Shown piece after piece: positions 1-10,503 of a stretch of DNA of 64,000 bases. This DNA is from Hyposmocoma kahamanoa. Its lineage: Eukaryota; Arthropoda; Insecta; Lepidoptera; Cosmopterigidae. Each line of letters starts with the position of its first letter. The stretch's first letter is position 1. The translations under genes were made by a program, and so were the position numbers. A model generated the notes under the pieces. It saw only the letters and a program-made list of their open reading frames with translations, was not told the origin of the DNA and did no database searches. The stretch lies in NCBI RefSeq assembly GCF_003589595.1, contig NW_020653900.1:6370606-6434605 (forward strand), given 5' to 3'.

Positions 1-208
1 GTTCAATGCTCTATGTACAATATCATTACAAAAATTCGTTTCCATTCCGTCCCGCCGTAAATTATATAAAATAAATTGAGCCTAAGAAATATAGAAAGGC
101 TTGCATATTGTGTGATCATTTCTAGAAATTATCACATAACTCCGATAATAGCTATGTTACTATTCACTTCTGTTTATAGTTACGATATCAAAGAACTATA
201 TATATAAC

Positions 209-423
209 TTATATATTAACCTTGCCACCAATTCCATTAAGACTGCCACTGCTCAGAAGTTTTTGGATACCCAGCGCAGTCACAGCAAGGAAGGCCAATT
301 TAGCCACGACGAGAGCTTTGGTCACCAATAACGTCAATCCGCCAAAAAGCAGAGCAGCTATAGCTACAACCTTAACGCCGATACCGGCGAGTAAAGGAGT
401 GTATTTCTTGATCTTGCCGCGAG
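209..423 (-). CDS. Gene 1 exon 3: Osiris-type hydrophobic domain
   Basis: The acceptor ttttttctag is followed by codons for RGKIKKYTPLLAGIG and a further ~45 hydrophobic residues with lysines about every 18 residues. The open frame ends VNI-stop at 209. Synonymous GC content and lack of stops contrast with the AT-rich flanks. Confidence 0.72.
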
Positions 424-3400
424 CTAGAAAAAATAATTAGGTTAGTCGTACAAACTTGACAGGGTGATGAAATTTTCACTATGAAGATTTTTATTATTTT
501 TAAATTAAAATAAATAAAATAAATGGTTTGACATCATTTCCAGTTCGGGCTCGCACCTCTGAGTTACTCGGCCTTTACATGCAAAATTTTATTTGAAATT
601 TACCATGAGCTTTTCGGTAAAGGGAAACGTCGTGATGAAACTTTTGTGAAAGAGTTTGTCCAGGGAAGGGCAGTACTGCCCTTACCTGTTTCTGCCGGCA
701 AGCAGTAATGCAAGCATTACTGCGTTCCGGTTTTGAAGGGTGCTGGCGAAATTATAGGCACTTGGGACTTGTCAAGCTGTGTCTTAGGGTGACAGGCGAC
801 ACTGGGCCATTGCCACTGGTCCTCATATTTTTGCGATTTAAAGCTCTGAGTGGCACAGTAACTGTTACGGACAAGCCTGTGGCTTACCATCAGGCGCACG
901 ACTTGTTCGTCCCATCGCTTGATATTATAAAAAAAAAGAAGATTCACAATTCACGGAAAATGTGTGTAGTCTCTAACCCGAATTGGCCCAGTGTGGCGGA
1001 CTATGGCCTAAACCCTTGCCTGAGTGGAGACCCATACTGAGATGTACAAATGGGTTAATGAGGAATGGTGAATAATAATGATGATGTTAAGTTATTTTCT
1101 AACAACGAGTATATTTATCGAGTTCTCAGGTTTTCGCTATTGCAAGACATAGGAAATGCAATTATTTTTCGATGTAATTAGCGTATATTTGTTTTTTTAA
1201 ACAAACCAGCATCTATCAGTCGAGCCCTTGGGACCTGTAAAGGGCCCGTAACGTTGGTTTGTTTCAAAATACAAATATACGCGATTTAAATACATAAAAA
1301 ATAATTTCATTACCAGTATACTTGTATATATGGATCACACGAGAGCGTTGGACGTAACCTTGACCGAGCGGCCGCCGTTACGTTCACTCATGTAACAGTT
1401 CGACGACCTCGCCGCTGACTTTCCATTCACATTACTGTTTATCAATCGCATTGGGTACGTTGAGATAATTTGGTTGAGATTAATTCTAAGATTTTTCATC
1501 TTCGGATTTCGACTCGGTTAAAATTTGAAATAGGATTCTATAATTAGAATTTGAAAGTAATTTTATAATTCTATTTAAAATTTTTAGGTCCGCATAAATA
1601 GTGTAAACTGGCGATCAGAAGTAATATGCTGGCACGCAGGTTCGCTAGATGCAGTAAGCAAGTAAAAATTACACTTTTCAAAGCCTACTGCCAATCGTTC
1701 TTTACGAGCAGCCTGTGGTTCAGTTATACGAGTACTAAAAATCACTTAGTGCCCTACGAGTCACATACAATAATGAGTTTAGAATGTTGATGGGGTTGCC
1801 CCCTTTTTTGCAGTGCGCCTGACACGTTTGTAGAAGCGCGGGTTGATGGTTTCAATGCCATTATCTGCAAAAAGACAGTCTCATTGCTTGCTGGCAACAC
1901 CAACACCATTTTACAGGTCATACCTGATAGATATGGCCTATCGATTATGAAATCTTTCATTCGGGTTCTGATTGAATAGTCTCACAAGATACTATTGGGT
2001 CTGGATGCGGGTGAGAGATCTGAGAGTCGGCTACCACTTTTTATAATTTAATTTTTATGAAACTATTTATTATTATTACCATTAACGTACTTTAAGTTAT
2101 ATTTGTAAGTTACTAACACTGTTGGAGCTTAAAAAATTGTGTTGTCTGAATAAATAACTATATTATTATTATTATAAATTGCGATTAACCGCCTCCGTGG
2201 GCGAACAGTTACCATACCATGGACTGCCACGCAGAGGTCTCAGGTTCGATTCCCGGGCCGGGAGAAATATTTGTATGGCCTACATTTATTTCTCTCGTGA
2301 GTTTGGGTGTAATTTGTGGTTGTCTATGTGTGTGTCCATGGCACCCGCGACACAGGATCTCCCTAGTACGCAGCTATGTTGAGTGTGTGCGTTTTTATTA
2401 TTGTTATTGCAAATTTGAAAAATGATAAATGTTAAGTGAAAATTAAGAAAGCGTCTTCCTAAGATGACATTGTCAAATTCGGTGATCGCATATGATTGAA
2501 ATAGCGCAAGATCGTGGTTCATGGCATAAATTATAGGATGCTTTTACGCTGCAGTGAATGAAGTTGGGCTATGAGTAATGATGATGAAAATTGATCGTCG
2601 TAATCCATGCGTCATGTTATATTCAGGGCTCATTGAAAACTAACGCCACAGTCAATTATGGCTGTGCCTTATGCGGAATGAAGTCCTTTTGCGTACGCTA
2701 CAACCGCACATATGACAGTACAAAATTTGTAGTCGTTATATTTTGTTTCTTGCTTTTTGTCAGATTTGTCTTAGTTTATGTTTTTTTTATTGTAATCTTT
2801 ATTTTGTTTATTAATTTTTTTTATTTTGTTTTGTTTGTCTGTGTTATCAATTGTTGTTTTTTATTATGTTATGTTTCCGGTACGAGCCACAGAGGGCGGT
2901 CTTGATGAGAGACCTACAGATCAACCGAACATCCGTAGGTGCCACAAATTGTATATCCAATCCCTACACGAAACAGGCAAAAAAATTGTTATTATTTGTT
3001 GAATCGGCTCTCCAGCAGCGCCGCCCAGGTAGGCATGTAAGCTATAGTTTAGGATACGATGGAACTGGCACATACATTGTACATTACTTCCTAAATAAAT
3101 AAAGATAAAAAAAATATGTTATATTATACTTATTTAACTATTTAACTCGCGTCTAAATTTTTACTTTTTTGTTTTATTTTAATTTGTTTAATTTGTTGAA
3201 TCGACTATTTCGAAAAGGGTCCACTGAAAACCAGCGCCATGGCTCCGCCGCAGAGTTTGCTGAGTTAGGCCGTTTTCAGTGCAATACAGTTTTAGTCATA
3301 AAGTCATAATATTATACTCGTACACATACTGTATTGTGCTGGATCAATTTCTTTTCTTTCTTTTCTTTATAACCCTCTTTATAATACTTTCTAATCTAAT

Positions 3401-6400
3401 CTTTTCTTTATAATCTCCTCCTCGTCACTCTCTAAGGCGAGAGTTTAGGCCATAGTCCGCTAGTCCCGCCGGCTGGTTGTTAACCTTCTACGACGTGCAG
3501 GTTTCATCACGACGTTTTCCTTCACCGATAAGCTCATGGTAAATTTCAAATTAAATTTCGCACATAAATTCCTTAAAACTGCTTGAAAGCCTTTGCTTAA
3601 AAGGCGGTAGGTCAAACTATTAGGCTACCGCGGTAGTTCATTAATGATGAAAATTAAAAAAAACATTACCTTCTTCGAAAGTTCTCGCAGCGTCCTTTAA
3701 TTCTCCAGGTTCAAATTTTACATTAATTTTGTCTTCTCCTGTTATATCTCTGAAACAATGGAAACCAAACTTATGAACTTACAAGGTAATAAATAATAGA
3801 ACAGACTGAAGTCTGTTAAGTATTAAGCCTTCCATTATTTATTTAATAAATGCTCTGATTTAGTAAAGCTGTAAAAACTAAAATATATCTAAAGTACTTT
3901 TCAAACAAACGAAAAACTCCATTTTTAAAGTATAAATAAATTAACTAACATAAAAATAACTGATATTTGTAATATTAATTCAATTTAATTTAATTCTTAA
4001 TTATTTACTTCATTAATAATAATATTTTCCGTTACTAAAATTCATTTTAATTGTTATATAATGTGATATAATAAGTAATGTTAAATTTATTAATGAGTGT
4101 GTACCTAAATAAAGAAACATTTTATTTATTTGTTTATTTTAAATTGTACACTGCATAATAGAGTTGGCCAAATAATTTTGTATAACATTTTAACACGATG
4201 TATATATGTTTCGGTGTAGCCTAGCCGGCAGTCATTGAATAGTGTTTCGTTAAAAGGAATGTGACAGATAACACCAATTGCCTGACCTCAAGGGAATTTT
4301 CTGTACTGCGAGTACCAGAGCAACAGGATCATCTCCGGGGTACTACCCGAAACACCCAAACCAGAATTAATTTAGAAAAGTTCATTTCCCAAATCGGTCC
4401 CACCGGGGTCTTCGCATCCAGCGCCCATAGTGGAAACCGTTCGGCCACCGAGGTCATCATCGGTCGTCAATTGAGAGAACGCAACGCCAAAGTAGAATTT
4501 GATTCCGTTCTTAGATTCATTTCCAGTGGTATATGGCTTACTCTCTTTTTTTTTTAGTTGGACGAATATATAAACGTAGTGTGAGACGCAAGGATGTTCA
4601 ATTCTTTTAGTAAATATAAAATACTTTAATGTACATACTTAAAATAATTTAAAAAAAGGTTGGATTTTTATAACAATGTTCATTATGAACCACTGGTCAC
4701 ATATTATGTTTAACACAACTAATATAAATATATGAAAAATAGATACATCTTACTTTATGATAGGACTTTAAGGGCGGTTATTTGAGCACGTTTTCTGCCC
4801 TTCAAAATATTAGCAGTAGAAAATGTAGCACCTTGTGAATAAGTTCGTCAAGGGAAGTACTGCCGTACCTATTTCTGCTGCCAAGTAAGTAAGCATTATT
4901 GCGTTACGGTTTTGAATAGTAAGGGGTGCTGGAGAAATTACAGGTACACGAGACTTGTCGGCTTATGTCTCAGGATGACGGGTGTAATGGTAGTATTCTT
5001 CATCTTTGTGATCTTCGTGAATTAAAGTTCTGACTGGCAACTGTCGTGGACAGGCGTTTCGCGTAGCACCAGGCGCATTCGTCCCTTTGCTTTTTATCAT
5101 AAAAAAAGCGGATGGAGATCCATAATATTTGCCTACTCCAATGGGAGATAATCGTGGTCTTATATAATTATGTATGTATGTTAAATAAACAATAAGTCGC
5201 CTTTTTAACCAAGTTTAAAAGGAGGAGGTTCTCAATTCGGTTGTATTTTTTTACATGTATGTTACGCGATTACAAATTGTGAACCGATTTAGATGATTCT
5301 TGTTTTGTTAGAAAGAGGGTACCTCAGTATTAGTCACATTTAATTTTCAATAAAAATTAAATACAGTCGAATTGAGGACCTTCTCCTCGTTGAAGCCGGT
5401 TAAAAACAGAAGTTAAAATTGTTCTTGTACCATTGAAGAAAAAGACAAATTGAAAAATGTCGTCCACAAAAATGTATGGGCGAAAGTTGTTTGTATGTAA
5501 ATATAGTTTATTGTATGATTTGAATGGGTGGAGCTAATCTCCTCGTTAATTTCATGTATGCATAAATCTCACTGGTGGCCTACACTTTTTATTCAATAGT
5601 TTGAATGGAATTAAAAAGCACAGGTATAATTTTACATACAAGATACAAAAGTGCGATCATCTCTTACATTTTTATTGACACGAATTGAGATTAAGGGACA
5701 ATGTAAGGCTATCTTACATGAAAAAGTGTGATGGCGTATTTTTAACGGACTTTAAAAAACGGAGGAGGTTCTCAATTCGACTTTTTTTGTGAATGTTTCT
5801 TTTTTGTTGGAAAGACGGTACCTCATTATAGTTTCCATTTAAATTTGAAAAAAATATTCCACCTCTAAAGGTCGCAAATTAGGGGATGAATCCAGTTACG
5901 GGTACTTACCAGTAACCGATAGTTAACTTTCTAGTTTCAGTTTGTATGTCTACAGAAGCAAAGTTTGAAGTAGTTTCTTTTAAAAAAACTTTTTGAAGTC
6001 GGTTAATAACGATAATATATTTTTAGTAGCAGTAGAGCTGCTTGTGAAAGAGTTCGTCTAGGAAAATACTGCCACTTTACCTATTTCTGCCGCCTAGCAG
6101 CAATGTCAGCATACTGCGTTCCGGTTTTGAAGGGTAAGAGTGTTAATGAAATTACAAGCACATGAGACTTATCAACCTATGTCTCAGGGTGACAGACGCA
6201 GTGGCAGGACCCTTCACGTTTTTGCGTTTTGAACCTCTAAGTGGTACTGCAACTGTTATGGACAGGCGTGTAGCTTTCCATCAGGCGCACGACTTGTTCG
6301 TCCCGTCACTTCATATTATGTAAAAAAAAAGATTCTCCTGAGAAGAACGAGCAAGAAACTCTCGGGGTTGCTCTTTGTAAATAAATATTTTACACTTTAA

Positions 6401-9102
6401 TTTACAATATTTATTTCAAACGTCATAGATCGAGACTACTTGTAAGAGCTAAACGGGTCTTTTTGTATAATACCAAGTGACGGGACAAACAAGAAGTGCA
6501 CCTGTTGGTCAGCGACACGCCTGTCCATACAGTTGCAGTGCCATACAGAGCTTTAAGTCACAAAGATCACAGGCTCTGCCACTCCGCGTGACACCCTGAA
6601 ACACAAGTTGAAAAATTCTATGTTCCTGTATTTTGACCAGTAACCTTTTACCCTTCAAAATCTAAACATAGTAGCGCTTACATTACTGCTTAGCGGCAGA
6701 AATAGGTAAGCTGGCTTTATTGTCTTGGACGAACTCAACTGCTACTAAACACTAGCAGATTTCTGTCCTTCCGTAGTTCCGTAAGTTCAATATGTTAATA
6801 CTCAACTCATATAGCCGCTTCCAAAACTTGTCAAAAGCTCTACATAAACAAACTCTAAAAACAATACAATTATTGGAAACAAATAACGACTTTCCCGAAG
6901 AGAAAATACGTGAACAATGTGACACGTTACAGTAATTTACTAAAACGGGCTGTTCTTCTTTGTTCGTTAGTAGTGCAGTCAGCATCAAAACAATTTGTGT
7001 TGTTCAAAGTCTTCGAAAATAAAATTCACATATCGATACCTTCAATGCCATCGTAATTTTTCGACATGTTCTGTTTTTATTTAGTTTTTTGTTTCTTTAT
7101 TTATTTTTTCACATTTTGTGAAAAAAAAAAAATCTTCTCTTCTTTTCTTCAATTCTTTCTGTTATTTTTTCTAATTTTGTTTTATGTTTCCTTATTTTCT
7201 TTTTTCACAAAATTCGGGGAGCATAATATTGGTAAATAAATAAGGCTGTTTACAAAAATAACAGAAAAATACCAATAATAATAAAGTTGGCGTAGTGTTC
7301 ATTGGAGGCATCGATATGATAAAACTCAACCTTGTATTAAAGGCATTAAAGTGCATTTTTAATTGAACATTAAATCATTGATGTAAGTTTTGACCATTTC
7401 AAACGCTCGAAAATGTCGAAGCTTACTGTATATATTGATAGTATGTGTACTACGCACTATAAGTTTCCGGAACTGGCCACTTACGTAAACAATATTTAAA
7501 AAGCAATTATAACATTTGAAAATGGAACTCTGTGGCTATAGAATANNNNNNNNNNTTACTGTTCTTTCGTAAGGCAGATTCTATTGAGAAGATTGAAATA
7601 TGAGTTAAGAGCCTAATGCTTAGTACTTGCAAATTTTAATTCACATATCATAGACATGGAAACAATTTTCAAAAATCTAAAAGTGTCACTACAAAGCATT
7701 TATACTTATTTATTATAAAAATGAATTTTAAATTTTTGGCATAAATTTTTAGTTTTAAGACACGAATCTTTCTTGTCAGCACGCATCATTACTGCGAGAA
7801 TACTAAGTATGTATTTTATACGGGATATGGACAAATACACGCTTTGTAAGAATATAGTAGTGGCAAACGAAGGCCAACCTTAAAGGACCATGTATTCCAA
7901 ATTTTTTGCATGATTTTCAGAGTTGAATCATTTTTAAAATAAATAACGCTTCCCTAACTAAAACTCTTAGTTTTTAGTACTTTGTTTTTAATATTATGTG
8001 CTTTTTATACTGAGCATGTTGTTCATTCGTATGTATTGCTTCCCTAGGCGCATGATGAGGACGTCTCGGGTTCGATTCGTGGTAGGGTCAATTTATGAAA
8101 ATAGCTTTTATAAATTCGCTCCGATCTGAGAGTTCTGGTGAGTACCACTTGAAGTTAATTTATAGATAATAATAATAATAACGCGTACACTCAACATAGC
8201 CCCGCACTAGGGAAGCCTTATGTCGCGTGTGCCATGGACACACACATAGACAACCACACATTACACATAAAAACTCACGAGAGAAATAAATATAGGCCAT
8301 ACAAATATTTCTCTCGGCCTGGGAATCGAACCTGAGACCCTGCATGGCAGTCCGGCATGGTAGCCGTTCGGCTACAGAGGAAGTATTCAATTTTTTTTTT
8401 TAAATTTATTAAGGCGTTGGCAAAGCCATCAGCCTAAACATGAAGTTTAATTATGTTTCTGTAAATATGGCCGCCACAAAGAAGATAGGCAATTTGCGGC
8501 GGCGTGCTTGGATTGACTCGGGATTCCTTAAAACGGGCCGATACGGGTATTTTAGTTCGAGATTCGTATAATTTCGCGCTTTAATCATCGATTAAGGCAC
8601 AATAGCACTATCCTATTCCACTTTAAACTAGAATTCACAAAATAATTGAAAGTCAAAATAAAAACGACGCTTTTCCCCCCAAAAGGTCCAGAGCGAATCC
8701 GCAGTATTCAATTAATTTCAATGTTTTGGTCCTAGTTTAAAACCAGATAATTAGTGCGTCACTCTGACATATCTTTTTTATTAACTATCCTTCTGCCGGG
8801 AAAAAGACTTTCCGAAAATCCTCCACTGCTGACAATGCTCTCTGTTAAACTTCTCGAACCCATCAAAATAATCCCCACCAACGCCTGCCATAATTATTAA
8901 CAATAAAATTATTTCGTTATCTTAAACACTTGAGGTTATGCAGGAAATTACAGCTCTGTCAACCAAATAACTTACTGTCGACGTACCTTTGAATAGTGAC
9001 CCCAGAGAATAATTCGACCTTCTCATCTTCTTGATTAGCAGCCCCCGGGGCGCCATTGCAGGCCACGACACCGACGATAAGAACTAAGCACAACACTCTC
9101 AT
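209..9102 (-). CDS. Osiris-like small secreted/membrane protein, three exons (gene 1)
   Basis: Join of 8987-9102, 3670-3749 and 209-423 on the minus strand, about 136 aa. Residues 1-18 form a signal peptide (MRVLCLVLIVGVVACNGA). Residues 19-66 are polar and acidic. Basic RGKIKKY (67-73) leads into a long Leu/Ala/Val-rich stretch (76-122) broken by single lysines, ending QKLLSSGSLNGIGG. This polar-then-hydrophobic layout with a lysine ramp is the Osiris (DUF1676) signature. The usual length is above 200 aa, and the Cys-pair region and a LAY-type tail are absent. Splice sites read CAAAG/gtacgt, tttcag/AG, GAAG/gtaatg and ttctag/CT, and the phases (2, then 1) join cleanly. The stop at 209-211 comes three codons after a weak possible donor (AAG/gttaat at 220); if that donor is used, the gene continues outside the window. 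It could also belong to another insect family of similar layout. Confidence 0.72.
641..938 (+). mobile_element. SINE-B copy (lepidopteran SINE type), full length
   Basis: First copy of a ~290 bp family. It runs from 'agagttcgtcCaggga'-type sequence, through the CTGCCGCCAAGCAGTAATG core (here diverged), 'ccggttttgaagggt', and 'gacttgttcgtccc', to a tail of 'gatattat' plus A-run. The core resembles SINEs widespread in Lepidoptera (Metulj-like); the family name is inference. Confidence 0.8.
1146..1312. mobile_element. Inverted-repeat MITE, family M1
   Basis: Ends read 'ataggaaatgcaattatttt' and its inverted match 'aaaataatttcatta'. The centre holds 'gggacctgtaaagggccc'. Both arms also contain 'cgtatatttgtttttt' in opposite orientation. 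It is a non-autonomous palindromic element, diverged compared with the copy at 49930-50096. Confidence 0.7.
2185..2410 (+). mobile_element. SINE-A copy (tRNA-derived)
   Basis: First copy of a ~215 bp family. The head 'gcctccgtggctgaacggtta' holds a polymerase III A box, followed by the exact B box GGTTCGATTCC and a body of 'tttgtatggcctacattta' and 'gtccatggcacccgcgacac'. The 3' end is a (tta)n run after 'gagtgtgtgcgt'. Confidence 0.88.
2620..3110. repeat. Dispersed repeat with T-rich middle
   Basis: Starts 'gggctcattgaaaactaacg' and ends 'cctaaataaataaag'. The opening recurs in weaker form at 3215-3290 ('gggtccactgaaaaccagcg'). The middle (2730-2870) is T-rich and gives only a low-complexity reading frame. 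Family not recognised. Confidence 0.45.
3670..3749 (-). CDS. Gene 1 exon 2: charged 26-codon segment
   Basis: An 80-base exon between ttgtttcag and gtaatg. It reads DITGEDKINVKFEPGEL then KDAARTFEE. The one base left over at each end joins exons 1 and 3 without a frame break, which is the main support for such a short exon. Confidence 0.72.
4262..4470 (-). mobile_element. SINE-D copy (tRNA-like head)
   Basis: Minus-strand copy of a family also seen at 52279-52445. The head reads, on the minus strand, 'ctcggtggccgaacggtttcc', and the body carries 'aattccctt' and 'ggtactcgcagtac'-type sequence. A fragment recurs at 50550-50660. The 98-codon plus-strand frame here is only its antisense. Confidence 0.7.
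4811..5107 (+). mobile_element. SINE-B copy, diverged
   Basis: Begins 'tagcagtagaaaatgtagca' and ends with an A-run after 'tttttatcat'. Several small deletions compared with the consensus. Confidence 0.75.
5203..5405. repeat. Family-C repeat arranged head to head
   Basis: 'ttaaccaagtttaaaaggag' with GGAGGAGGTTCTCAATTCG opens the unit. The same end returns inverted at 5355-5405 ('gtcgaattgaggaccttctc' to 'gccggttaaaa'), making a large hairpin. Family C is a common short lepidopteran repeat; its class is not clear to me. Confidence 0.7.
5738..6010 (+). repeat. Family-C repeat, near full length
   Basis: Runs from 'ttaacggactttaaaaaac' and GGAGGAGGTTCTCAATTCG, through 'ttttttgttggaaagacggt', to 'tttttgaagtcggttaa'. 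The ends are weak inverted repeats (ttaacggactt / gaagtcggttaa), suggesting a MITE-like unit. Confidence 0.7.
6024..6330 (+). mobile_element. SINE-B copy, full length
   Basis: Begins 'tagtagcagtagagctgctt' and ends 'cttcatattatg' plus A-run. It directly follows a family-C unit and is followed by another element starting at 6331. Confidence 0.82.
6331..6440 (+). repeat. Dispersed repeat fragment (gagaagaacgagcaagaaac type)
   Basis: 'ctcctgagaagaacgagcaa' through 'ttgctctttgtaaataaa' and 'tagatcgagactac'. The same order of motifs recurs at 33457-33815 and in short form near 7567. Likely a retroelement 3' end. Confidence 0.55.
6466..6749 (-). mobile_element. SINE-B copy, minus strand
   Basis: The one full-length minus copy in the left half of the window. 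It sits 130 bases from the plus copy at 6024-6330, so the two form an inverted pair. Confidence 0.8.
7450..7527 (-). repeat. Fragment of the repeat at 38641-38745
   Basis: 'ataagtttccggaactggcc' and 'atatttaaaaagcaattata' match, inverted, the segment lying beside the mariner transposase 5' end. Probably the end of a related transposon. Confidence 0.55.
7546..7555. other. Assembly gap of 10 N
   Basis: Ten N bases. The flanks do not form a recognisable repeat, so the true gap size is unknown. Confidence 0.99.
8166..8383 (-). mobile_element. SINE-A copy, minus strand
   Basis: Starts with an (aat)n tract at the low end and ends with the tRNA-like head near 8340-8383. The B box is changed to GGTTCGATTCC in inverted form (ggaatcgaacc), so it is intact. 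Confidence 0.85.
8987..9102 (-). CDS. Gene 1 exon 1: signal peptide and acidic linker
   Basis: ATG at 9102 is the first AUG after the predicted initiator at 9242. It opens 38 codons: a hydrophobic signal core and a Glu/Asp-containing linker. The exon ends in AG before gtacgt, so the last codon (Arg) is split after two bases. Confidence 0.75.
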
Positions 9103-9241
9103 TTTGAAATAAAAAAATTAATTAACTTAATAAAAAACTTGAACAAACAAAAATTAAAAACAAAATTCAATATAAATGTTTAAAAATCAGGCGTCGAAAT
9201 TTTGAATTTAGATCCTTTCAGTAAGAAGGTCGAGGAGGAAA

Positions 9242-9272
9242 TGAAACGCGCCTGGGATGGGTAGCTTATATA
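9242..9272 (-). promoter_or_regulatory. Gene 1 core promoter: TATA box and initiator
   Basis: TATATAAG lies at 9272-9265 on the minus strand. A TCATTT initiator has its A at 9242, 30 bases downstream. TCATTT fits the arthropod initiator TCAKTY. The leader to the ATG would be about 139 bases. Confidence 0.65.
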
Positions 9273-10296
9273 TTGGGCAAAGGAACACGCGTGTTTTGTA
9301 AGAGGCAAAGGTTCAGACTCATACAGGCTTGTTACGTCTTTGTTGTGGTGTCGAGTAATCTTGACACTTTATGTAAATTTTTTAGGAATGTTGAGAATGT
9401 GTATTTTGTGAAATTAATATTAATAAATACAAAATGCAAATAAAAATTTGAATAAGTAGTGTTATCATCGAGAAAAAAAAATTTCCCCCGGTTTTGCAAA
9501 TCCAAATTCCCAACAAGGACTTACGGAAAAGAAGTTTAGTATACTACTTTCAAATTTGAGTAATAGTTTTTGATCAATCAAACATTGTTTAGTTCAGGGC
9601 ACTTAATACTGAAAATACGTGGTGGCTCGAATTATGTGTCCGGAAGTGTATGTTATTTAGTTCGAAGAAAACAAAACTTATAAAATGCGTTAAGAAATCG
9701 TGAATGTTTAGATAGATAGAATCGTGAATGTAATTTTATTATTGTTCTATGTTAAAGTATTGATATTGTTGACGCTGTTGTTGTTGCTTTATAAGATTAT
9801 TTTTATTTTACAAAATATATTTAGAAATTTATAAAGTAGGAAATAATCATAATATAATTTGGGTTTCAGAAACTAACATTTTAAGTTTCTCCATTAAAGC
9901 TATGACGTAATCAGTTTACTTGTTTATAGTATAATCTGGTTACAATTTACAGGTATCAAGATTAGTTATTCATAGTCTCAAACTCATTCAAACTATTCAG
10001 CGCACACGCAGTTCAGAAGGCATTGAATTGAACAATAAAGAGGCGTAACTAATTTAGTCGAGAAAAACAAACTTAATAATGTACATCTATTAAAAGAAAT
10101 TTGTACTGAAATTATAATATTGTTTTTGGAGGGAGGCAGAAGTAAAGACAGCAAACATATATCATGAGTTTTAGGTACTAAACACAGCTGCCCGATCCGA
10201 AATGAATATATGAGAGAGTAGGAAAAGACAGACTAAATAACTCAGAACAAAGCCGAGTATATAAAAAGATTAATGTAGTAGACGACAGCGAACTAA

Positions 10297-10503
10297 GTAT
10301 GTCAGTATCGTAGCAAGTTGAAGTCCGTAGTCTCTGTTTACACTATTAGAGTGTGGTATGTATATAATCCACGAATCCACAAGACGTACTGGTATGTATA
10401 TAATCCAAAACTATTTCCAGATCAAAAACTACATCTGTGCAGGATTAACTGTTACTATAGAGACGGATATAATACAGGATGTATCATTAATGTTATCTCT
10501 TAA
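10297..10503 (+). CDS. Short Cys-containing open frame, gene status doubtful
   Basis: An open frame without ATG. It contains two in-frame copies of a segment encoding WYVYNP (10354-10371 and 10390-10407) and a C-terminal part reading LCRINCYYRDGYNTGC, that is CX3CX9C. Upstream at 10258-10268 lies TATATAAAAAG. The CX3C...GYxxGC spacing recalls defensin-like knottins, but the final Cys-X-Cys is missing, as are a start codon and signal peptide. It may be a remnant or chance. Confidence 0.18.
   Translation, partial: VCQYRSKLKSVVSVYTIRVWYVYNPRIHKTYWYVYNPKLFPDQKLHLCRINCYYRDGYNTGCIINVIS

Larger units (their letters stand above)
424..3669 (-). other. Intron 2 of gene 1, repeat-rich
   Basis: A 3.2 kb intron with no exon I can support. 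It holds SINE-B (641-938), an inverted-repeat MITE (1146-1312), SINE-A (2185-2410), and a dispersed element with T-rich middle (about 2620-3110). A degraded repeat at 3420-3545 has the 'aaggcgagag...gccatagtccgc' type sequence that recurs at 45160-45260 and 59240-59320. Confidence 0.6.
3750..8986 (-). other. Intron 1 of gene 1, repeat-rich with an assembly gap
   Basis: A 5.2 kb intron. It holds a minus-strand SINE-D copy (4262-4470), three plus SINE-B copies and one minus copy, two family-C repeats, an element starting 'gagaagaacgagcaagaaact' (6337-6440), a fragment shared with 38641-38745 (7450-7527), a 10-N gap and a minus SINE-A. The stretch 6990-7450 is AT-rich with no recognisable content. 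Confidence 0.6.

Noticed and set aside
222..440. 72-codon plus-strand frame
   Set aside because: It is antisense to gene 1 exon 3, which has better composition and clean splice sites.
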